64,000 nucleotides of DNA from Welwitschia mirabilis (Eukaryota > Gnetophyta > Gnetopsida > Welwitschiales), in the NCBI GenBank assembly GCA_051453625.1, contig JBOZIK010000001.1:279870707-279934706 (forward strand), read 5' to 3'. A program made the position numbers and the translations under genes. How positions within the stretch are numbered: the stretch's first letter is position 1; every line of letters begins with the position of its first letter. Below are positions 57,163 through 64,000 of this stretch, piece by piece. The notes under the pieces were generated by a model. The model was not told the origin of the DNA and ran no database searches. It saw only the letters and a list, made by a program, of their open reading frames with translations.

Positions 57163-58309
57163 ATAATCTATTCTTAATTAAATCACTTGAAGCATAGTAT
57201 TGTTCTTGTTGTGCTTCCTATGCTTTTTTAATGCATTAAAAATCCTCTTGTTAAAGATATACAACTTGTTTGTAGGTGTTTCATACATGGAAACATACAC
57301 AAAATATGGTATTATTAAACTATTAAATCCACCCATTTGTACCCGATGGATAACGTTTAGCATTTCATGCATGCATCAACACTTGTTTTCCTATGCATTG
57401 TGCAAAGATTGATTTATTCTGGTTGAAAGATGCTTATTATACTGAGCATTTTAACTACCAATTTGAATCTATAAAAAAAAGGGGTGCTCATGAGTTGATA
57501 AGATAATATGCTGACAAACTTTAAATATATCGATATTATTTTAAAAGAAGATGGAATAAAGATAAAATACATCTAGCCTACTAAAACTAAGTGCAACATC
57601 ACTACGATGATTACTTTATGTGAATTATTGTACAGAAAGGTCATGTGTCCTTTGAAAAACATTAGAGAGATATAAATTTTCTTTAAAATTCAATTACTAT
57701 TTATCATATCCACACTCCCAGGGCTAAGGAAAATTTCTCTTTAACTTAAATAAATAATGCAAAAAAAAAAAAAATTAATGAATAAAGATAAGTGATTAAT
57801 TACTATGATAAATTATTTATTTTTAATTTTGCTAAAGTTAGAAATGTTTAGTTAAGTCATTTATTACTTTTTGAAAGAGATTTCGAAAAAAAAATCAAAT
57901 TGCTAGGCGAGAAAAAAGGTGATTTGGAAAAAGCCAAGTGGTCTCTTGTTAAAGTGACACTTCATTAGCCCTTTCTTTTATAAATATCTTTTTTTGAAAC
58001 AAAAACAAAAATATATTAAATGAAAAAATTTACATGGGGAGGGGATGTGAAAACACCCTAGCTTGATGGGAGAATTACTGTTTGGTGAAAAAAAGAACAT
58101 TTTGCGAAGTATTCAAGGATAAACTGAATAGCGCCCCTAGGATAATAGATGAAGAAGAGGAAACTGACTATCAAGGAGAGCATTCTGCAACACATGCAAA
58201 AATGAACTGTAGACTAGTGAAACTAGGGATAAAACACCCTTAATTAATAAAACTAATAAAAAATTAAAATTAAGCTAGAGCAAAGACCTGAAGGATGAAG
58301 TATTAGTAT
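57163..58309. other. No gene recognised
   Basis: Flank of G3. Overlapping short frames on both strands at 57178-57412 have no recognisable motif. Poly-A runs occur near 57761 and 57886. The segment 57990-58300 is A-rich. Nothing further seen. Confidence 0.4.
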
Positions 58310-58560
58310 CTCCTATAAAAAGGGAAGAGATTATCATGATTATGCTCTAGTAAGAAGTGGCTCATTTCATCAGACAGCATCTCAAAAGCCTAATTAACCT
58401 CTTTGAATTTTTTGGCACCTGCTTGATTTTTGTCTGGATGTAATCTGAGTAGTTTCTTCTTGTAACTAGATTTAATAGCTTGTGGAAGGGCTCTATGAGA
58501 GATTCCAAAAGTGACAAATGGACATCTCTTTAAATCGTGGATTATTGCAAGCATGACCTC
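58310..58560 (-). pseudogene. J-domain (DnaJ/HSP40-like) fragment
   Basis: Minus-strand reading: CPFVTFGISHRALPQAIKSS, then YKKKLLRLHPDKNQAGAKKF, KEVN*AFEMLSDEM. This is a J-domain: helix I end (LGIS..A), helix II, the invariant H-P-D (58432-58440), helix III KFKEVN.AFEMLSDE. J-domains stimulate the ATPase of Hsp70 chaperones. One in-frame TAA stands at a Gln or Glu position before AFEML. The C-terminal continuation FLLEHNHDNLFPFY is not recognised. No other exon is visible nearby. It is either one exon of a decayed host gene, a retrocopy, or a fragment carried next to the LINE. The domain call is strong; the origin is open. Confidence 0.7.
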
Positions 58561-59410
58561 CTATTTTGCGGCATCCATGTCTATATCTTTGTATGGATTA
58601 TGTTGCCTTTTTTCTAAAGAGGAATCTATGGTTGAATTCTATGCAAGAATGGGGCTCCTTTCTAGTTAGGAGGAAGCCTAGTCATGTGGTTGCTTCCTTT
58701 GCTCTTAGGAGTCAGTTAGTATCTGCTCCTAAGCTATCTCTTGAGCTGTCACCTGTGTTGTCTCCTCCTGGCTTGGGGGTGAATTCAGCTCCTTTGTCTA
58801 AGGTTCTAGGGATGGAATCACCCCTTGTTGAGACCTGAGACTTCCCTATCCAATGTTACTCTTAGATTGAAGGGCTTTTTCCATGATGGTTCTTCTCTTG
58901 GATTCCCTCCTTGGAGGAGTCTGTGAGGACATAGCCGAATGCCCTATAAAGTGCCAAAATTAATCCTAAATGCCTAGTGATATCTTTTTTTCGAAGGGCC
59001 TAAACAAAGAAGAATGGCAAATTCACCTTGTGCCCTAGGACTAGGGCTTTAAGAAAAGTAAAGTGTATTCCTAAGAGCTTTGAGAAACAGCTGGATTGAA
59101 TGAAGTATTAGTCGATTAATTCTGCATACAAGCCTCATGGGGATAGAAGCACCTTCTGACTAATGTATCTACTAGGCAGCTTAAGAAACCACCAAGGAAA
59201 TAATGGAGCATCTCCCACTATCCTTAGCTTTCAAGGGAATCCTTTCTCCAATTGTTGGGATTTTCAGGAGTCTGGAAAGAGATTCTGTAGTTATTTCAAT
59301 GGGTATTCTTCTGAAGATGGTGCACTGACCTCTCCAACTTCTATAAAATGGGGCGATATCGATCCATGGATCTTTTTTAAGGTTGTGCATGAGGATTTCC
59401 CATCCCATAT
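58561..59410 (-). pseudogene. Transposon-type ORF scrap, unknown
   Basis: Minus-strand 59408-59181 is open: MGWEILMHNLKKDPWIDIAP, then IPIEITTESLSRLLKIPTIG. It is followed in another frame by GLYAELID*YFIQSSCFSKL and KALVLGHKVNLPFFFV. The order (RG..I.I....LS.LL.IP..G, then a helical ..L..G..VNLP..) resembles the plant transposon protein ORFs described for G2, G3 and C1, but weakly. The part 58561-58860 is proline/serine-rich on the plus strand (open 58566-58838) and Gly/Asp-rich on the minus strand; I cannot decide which, if either, was coding. Confidence 0.4.
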
Positions 59411-59589
59411 CCTATACTTTTTCCCACAGTTCTAGGCATTCTTCGAATAGGCTAAGATCAGACAGCTCAACAGTGGGTGTTGCTCCAATTGCAATTGTGA
59501 TTTGAGAATGGTAATGCTTGATCCTTTTAGTAGTATTTATTGGAAATGATAAGGGGGCACTACTGAAAATTAAATCATTTCTAATTCTT

Positions 59590-60150
59590 CAAATCTGCTA
59601 ATAAGTCAAGCAAATCCCATCATTCAAGTAAGTGTCAGATGCGTTATAGGTCTTATAGTACTTGTTCATTATTGTCATTAACTCTTTACTCCAAGTACAT
59701 TGATGAAAAAGGTAATTAGCTTTTTTAAGACAAGACTGACAAACAAGATAGGTAATTTCTACTTGGAAATCCCTCTTGCACAATTAATATTTAGTGAGGT
59801 TTTTATGGTAATCTTTCAACCAAAAACACTTTAATTTTTTCTAGAATTTGGCCCTTTCATAATTTCTTATAGGAGTCATCTTTTCCATATTTTTTTGGAA
59901 GATCTATTTGGCTGTATCTGCTTGGCAAATGTTCAGGTCTAGCAGGTATCATTGAGCTTTACTGAGATGTTTTCTCAGGTAGGATTCTCCCTAGTCAGTG
60001 TTCTAATTTGGGTATTTATGATTGATTAAATCACTCCATGGTTGTCCTACCTCAATCAGTCTTTTTAAGATCTGATGGGCTCCTATAAGAAGGTAGTCCT
60101 TTAATCTCTGGATACCCTAGCCTCCACATTTCTTGAATCAAGCTATTATC
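59590..60150 (-). pseudogene. LINE RT thumb and RVT zinc-binding domain
   Basis: The minus strand reads FKKCGGWGIQRLKDYLLIGA (the P...GGLG...L.....ALL signature after RT), IEVGQPWSDLINHKYPN, then ITYLVCQSCLKKANYLFHQC with the following TW, the zf-RVT C..C....E...HLF..C pattern with the C-x2-C and H/C residues kept. This domain follows RT in plant L1-type ORF2 proteins. Confidence 0.75.
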
Positions 60151-60399
60151 TCTCATTTATAAAGGTGAATACAGTTTTGATCTTTACTTTCAAACCAAAT
60201 GAATTCCTTTAGGATTTTTTTGATTTTTTGAATGATATTCTGTGGGGGAACAATAACAAAAGCTATGTATTTGAAGGAAGATGTTAGACAAGAGTTTATA
60301 ATGATAATCTTTGATTTGGATAATAGAAATTTATTCTGCTAGGAGTTGCATCATCTTTGAATAGATTTAAGGATGTAGTTCTAAGTAAGGATCTTGTGT

Positions 60400-61080
60400 C
60401 AATTTTGAAGGGAATTCCCAGGTAGATATCCTAAATATCTCCCAATTTAGTGCTTAGGATTCTGGCAATTTCACCTCCTCTGATACTGTTTCTACCCAAG
60501 GTGTGGATTCTTGACTTGTTCCAGTTGGTATGGAGACATGTATCTTCCACAAGAAGGTTTATGGAATTCTTAATAGCTCTTGCTTCCTGACATGAGGCTT
60601 GGTCATACAATAGTGTCATCTACATGATGGTTATTAATGAAAGTTTAACCTCCTATCCTTATTCCTAAAACTCCATTACTTATTAAGAATACCTGTAAAA
60701 AATTCATAACAAATAAGAAAAGATATGGGGATAGGGGGCCCCCCTATCTTAATCCTTGACCTACTGAGAAAAGTTTGGACTTATGGTTATTAACCTTCAT
60801 ACTAAATTTAGCTGATGTCTGCATATCTAGTTATAAATTAATGATGTCTTGATGAAATCCAGTATTCATGAGAATACAACCTAATGCTTACCAACTAACA
60901 AAATCGCAAGCTTTAGTGATATCCAATTTAGCAATAAGAAGAGAAAATTTATGTTTTTTAACAGAATGAATAATCTCACGAGTCAAGAGGATTTGGTCCT
61001 AGATATACTTGGATCGGATGAAGCTGGCTTAATTCTTAGAAATTGCCTTAAGTAGCAAGAAAACAATATGACCCATCATG
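60400..61080 (-). pseudogene. LINE reverse transcriptase
   Basis: Minus-strand blocks in order: DQILLTREIIHSVKKHK and AKLDITKACDFVSW (about 61000-60890; the KLDM.KAYD.V.W motif with its catalytic Asp), RQGLR*GGPLSPYLF-like (about 60760-60725; RQGCPLSPYLF motif), then HHVDDTIV (about 60630; the YADD box as HVDD), followed across a frame shift by LLYDQASCQEARAIKNSI and NWNKSRIHTLG, ILSTKLGDI. This is the RVT_1 arrangement of plant LINEs. It copies element RNA by target-primed reverse transcription. Stops and shifts inactivate it. Confidence 0.85.
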
Positions 61081-61508
61081 ATTTTCATGAAGATTCTATA
61101 AAGAACATTGCAAATATATTCTATAAATAATATTGCAAATACCTAAGGATTTGAAGTCCTTGGATTTGTTGGTATCCTATTTTTTGGGGGATAAGAACCA
61201 TCTTGGTTCTATTCATTTCCATGGGAATGCATTTATTGTGAAAAATATCCTACATGGCATCCTAAAGATTGTCCTAAAAAAATGGAAAAATAAGATTTAA
61301 AAAGCTCAACTAGCCATCTAACTAGTGCAGATGCTTTATTATTCTTCATAAACCTCACAACTAATAGGACTTATCTCTACTCAGGGGTTTGATAAGTTGG
61401 GAATTATCCTCTTTAGAGATTCTCCTATTTTCCAGGATAAGGTTAGGGGTAATATCATTCCATTTTTGAATTCTTATGAGGTGAGTCCATATTTCATTAG
61501 CTATTTCT

Positions 61509-62225
61509 TGTTCATGTTCAGTTATGTGGTCTCTGATGATAAGCCTTTTGATCCTATTGTTTGCTCTGTGCTAATTGGCTTGCTCTAAGAAAAACCTAGT
61601 GTGCTTGTTTCCCTCTTTAAGCCATTTTATCCTTGATTATTCTCTTCAATAGTTTTTCTCATCAGAATTTATTTCTTGAAGTTTCATGAGACACTGATAT
61701 TCCCTCTTATGAAGTCTATATTGGTTTTCTACCTCTTTCTGCTCAGCCTGGATTCTCTAGATTACTTCTCCAAGGTCTGTTTTTAATATAAATCTTTCTT
61801 TGTCTTTTCTTCTNNNNNNNNNNNNNNNNNNNNNNNNNNNNNNNNNNNNNNNNNNNNNNNNNNNNNNNNNNNNNNNNNNNNNNNNNNNNNNNNNNNNNNN
61901 NNNNNNNNNNNNNTGTTCATGTTTAGTTATGTGGTCTCTGATGGTAAGCCTTCTGATCCTATTGTGTGCTCTGTGTTGATTGGTTTGCTAGAATAAAAAC
62001 CTAGTATGGTTGTCTCCCTTTTTAAGCCATTTTATCCTTGATTGTTCTCTCTAATAGTTCTCCTCATCAGCATTTATTTCTTGGAGTTCTATGTGGCACT
62101 GATATTTTTTATCATAAAGTCTATCTTTGTCTTCTCCCTCTTTCTGCTTAGCCTAGATTCTCTGGATTTCTTCTTCAAGATCCGTTTTGGATTCAAATCT
62201 TTCCTTGTCTTTTTTTCTCTGTTCC
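61509..62225. repeat. Linker duplicated on both sides of a 100-N gap
   Basis: 61509-61813 and 61914-62225 align over about 300 bp (TGTTCATGTTYAGTTATGTG at the start, CCTCTTTCTGCTYAGCCT later), at a level I judge near 88 percent. They are in the same orientation and belong to the region between endonuclease and RT of the LINE. Either two LINE copies meet at the gap or two alleles/paralogues were chained by the assembler. Confidence 0.75.
61814..61913. other. Assembly gap (100 N)
   Basis: Arbitrary-size gap inside the duplicated LINE linker. Confidence 0.95.
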
Positions 62226-62569
62226 TTTATATGGGATTTTAAGGTATTAAGATCTCTGTCAAGGAAGATTAAGGGTTGTGTTCCATCATACTAGATCTAA
62301 ATATTTCCAAATAGAGTTCTAGTTTCTATCTAGGTGATCCAGTACCATTCCATACAAAACAGAGTCCTCCAGGGCACTATTGCCTCCACTCTGAATCTAA
62401 TAGGACAGTGATCCAAAGCTATTCTCTTTAGCCCACAGGCTTCGATTGGGAGCTTGACTAAGTCCTTTTCAATAAGAATTCTATCAATCCTGGATATAAT
62501 TAGGTTGCTTGTTCTCCTATTAGACTATGTGTATTTGCACCCAGCAATATGAACATGTGCAAGTGCATT

Positions 62570-63066
62570 CTATGCCATGAAATATTTTAGGATTGCAGCT
62601 CCTATAGAATTCCGGTTATTACCCCCTGATTTCTCACAATAGTGAAGACATTGATTAAAGTCCCTTATAATGAGCCATTTGGATTTATCTATCACAATCC
62701 ATTGTAATTCCCCCAAAGTAGAAGCTTTATCTTGATTATTTTGAGGAATATAAATATTTGTTATAGTCCAATATTCTTCCTTAAGGAAGATATTGATATG
62801 GTTCTTGCTGCTATTAACTAAGTCAGCCTCCTTTTCCATAAAAATCATGAGGCCTCCTGAGTTTCCTTGGATTGTATAGGTAAAAAAAAAAAAATCCAGT
62901 ACTGTCCTAGATTCTCTATTTTTATATTATTTTTCATTTTTGTTTCCTGTAAATAAACTAAATTAATATTAAATTGACTAATGAGATTTCTTAGGGTCTT
63001 TTTCTTGTAGAAGGATCCTAATCCCCTGCAATTCCATGAAAGAGAATTCATTGGGTTTGTTTTCAC
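62570..63066 (-). pseudogene. LINE endonuclease domain (ORF2 start)
   Basis: Starts at 63066 with MKTNPMNSLSWNCRGLGSFY, the conserved opening of plant L1 ORF2 (I.SWN.RGLG). NINLVYLQETKMKN follows with the catalytic Glu of Q.TK. After a frame change at about 62850 come TITNIYIPQNNQDKASTLGE and KWLIIRDFNQCLHYCEKSGG, where the usual GDFN is RDFN (GGA to AGA type change). The domain nicks DNA at the insertion site. It ends in stops near 62570. Confidence 0.85.
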
Positions 63067-63435
63067 CCTTTTTCGAGTGGTTGACCTTTTTTTAGAGTAT
63101 CTTCAATGGGAGCTTGGGAGCTATTAGCAGCTTTCTCTGTTGTTCCCCTTTCTCGAAGGATTCTATTGCTAGGTCTTCCTCTTATCTAAACTTCCACATC
63201 ATTTGACTCATTTGTATTTGATGGATTTTGAGGTTGCTGAGAGTCCTCTTCTTCCATAAGAAGTTGGAAAAGGTTGTACTTTCTCTCCTGTACCTTATTC
63301 TCCTTGCTTTCCTTGGTTTCTTTGGGGAAAATTGTAGTACTTTTCATCAAGTTTTCCTTCCTTTATTTATGTTGATATATGCTCTGATTATGTCCGGTTT
63401 CCCCACAAAAAGAATAGGTTTCCTTTTGTTTTTCT
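63067..63435 (-). pseudogene. LINE ORF1 C-terminal end
   Basis: Minus-strand reading YSFCGETGHNQSIYQHK is the CCHC zinc knuckle typical of plant L1 ORF1 (C..CG..GH....C), with the first and last Cys replaced by Tyr. Polar sequence and IRGRPSNRILREREG, a short basic GRP stretch, come before ORF2. ORF1 protein binds element RNA. It is cut by the terminal gap. Confidence 0.65.
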
Positions 63436-64000
63436 NNNNNNNNNNNNNNNNNNNNNNNNNNNNNNNNNNNNNNNNNNNNNNNNNNNNNNNNNNNNNNNNN
63501 NNNNNNNNNNNNNNNNNNNNNNNNNNNNNNNNNNNNNNNNNNNNNNNNNNNNNNNNNNNNNNNNNNNNNNNNNNNNNNNNNNNNNNNNNNNNNNNNNNNN
63601 NNNNNNNNNNNNNNNNNNNNNNNNNNNNNNNNNNNNNNNNNNNNNNNNNNNNNNNNNNNNNNNNNNNNNNNNNNNNNNNNNNNNNNNNNNNNNNNNNNNN
63701 NNNNNNNNNNNNNNNNNNNNNNNNNNNNNNNNNNNNNNNNNNNNNNNNNNNNNNNNNNNNNNNNNNNNNNNNNNNNNNNNNNNNNNNNNNNNNNNNNNNN
63801 NNNNNNNNNNNNNNNNNNNNNNNNNNNNNNNNNNNNNNNNNNNNNNNNNNNNNNNNNNNNNNNNNNNNNNNNNNNNNNNNNNNNNNNNNNNNNNNNNNNN
63901 NNNNNNNNNNNNNNNNNNNNNNNNNNNNNNNNNNNNNNNNNNNNNNNNNNNNNNNNNNNNNNNNNNNNNNNNNNNNNNNNNNNNNNNNNNNNNNNNNNNN
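63436..64000. other. Assembly gap to window end
   Basis: At least 565 N. The rest of LINE ORF1 is expected here in minus orientation. Confidence 0.95.

Larger units (their letters stand above)
59411..63066 (-). mobile_element. L1-type LINE ORF2 relic (two joined copies possible)
   Basis: Non-LTR retrotransposon on the minus strand. From right to left: apurinic endonuclease (63066-62570), linker (62300-61400), RT (61050-60430) and zinc-binding tail (59783-59598). All are broken by stops and shifts. The linker is present twice around a 100-N gap (61509-61813 and 61914-62225). No poly-A tail or target duplication was identified, so the exact 3' end is unknown. Confidence 0.8.

Noticed and set aside
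57178-57412. Overlapping frames on both strands
   Set aside because: No motif on either strand, no homologous copy in the window, and composition fits random AT-rich sequence.
62042-62242. Hydrophobic plus-strand frame of 66 codons
   Set aside because: Antisense of the Lys-rich LINE linker, which explains the Phe/Leu/Ser content.

Overview
This window looks like nuclear DNA of a flowering plant, probably a large and repeat-rich genome. It is very AT-rich and has the plant-type LTR-retrotransposon hallmarks: primer-binding sites of the tRNA-Asp and tRNA-Met types, Athila/Tat-like gypsy pol, Sirevirus-like copia, and an L1-type LINE. I see no intact host gene, no tRNA or rRNA, and nothing bacterial. 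Almost everything is decayed mobile-element sequence. Most stop codons sit where Gln, Trp or Arg codons would be expected, as C-to-T or G-to-A decay of methylated repeats would leave them. Nine runs of N interrupt the window; several are exactly 100 or 10 N, so they are probably gaps of arbitrary size.

Layout. (1) 930-1400: minus-strand gypsy gag scrap. (2) 1690-11352: complete-looking plus-strand gypsy element 'G1' with both LTRs, PBS, PPT and a one-mismatch target duplication. It has no recognisable protease, RT or RNase H and carries an unfamiliar acidic, repeat-containing ORF instead. (3) 11353-13774: non-coding DNA with a diverged 300-bp direct repeat. (4) 13780-57162: a nest of elements. 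The outermost is a minus-strand Athila/Tat-like gypsy element 'G3' (about 12 kb without its insert). Inside its post-pol ORF sits a plus-strand Sirevirus-like copia element 'C1' (15756-47087, about 8.6 kb without its insert). The 5' LTR of C1 is split by a plus-strand gypsy block 'G2' (16952-39692). G2 has three LTRs and four gag copies inside what looks like a single target duplication, and a further gypsy LTR has landed in its RT. (5) 57163-58300: nothing recognised. (6) 58310-58560: minus-strand J-domain (DnaJ-like) fragment, the only host-gene-like protein signal. (7) 58700-63435: transposon-ORF scrap followed by a minus-strand L1-type LINE (zinc-knuckle ORF1 end, endonuclease, RT, RVT zinc-binding tail).

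How the parts relate. G1 and G2 share LTR architecture, PBS type, the gag N-terminus, the integrase tail and the post-pol spacer, so G1 looks like a non-autonomous relative that G2-type proteins could have mobilised. Removing each insertion restores sensible lengths: the two halves of the C1 5' LTR sum to about 1532 bp against 1537 bp for its 3' LTR. The order of insertion is therefore G3 first, then C1, then G2, then the LTR inside G2.

The most unusual non-coding signals are short dyad motifs: a degenerate GTCATCYRGATGAC palindrome in all gypsy non-coding regions, three near-identical 26-nt GTCGTCC...GGATGAC hairpins in the LTR inside G2, and a cluster of AGATGTCT/AGACATCT in the C1 LTRs.
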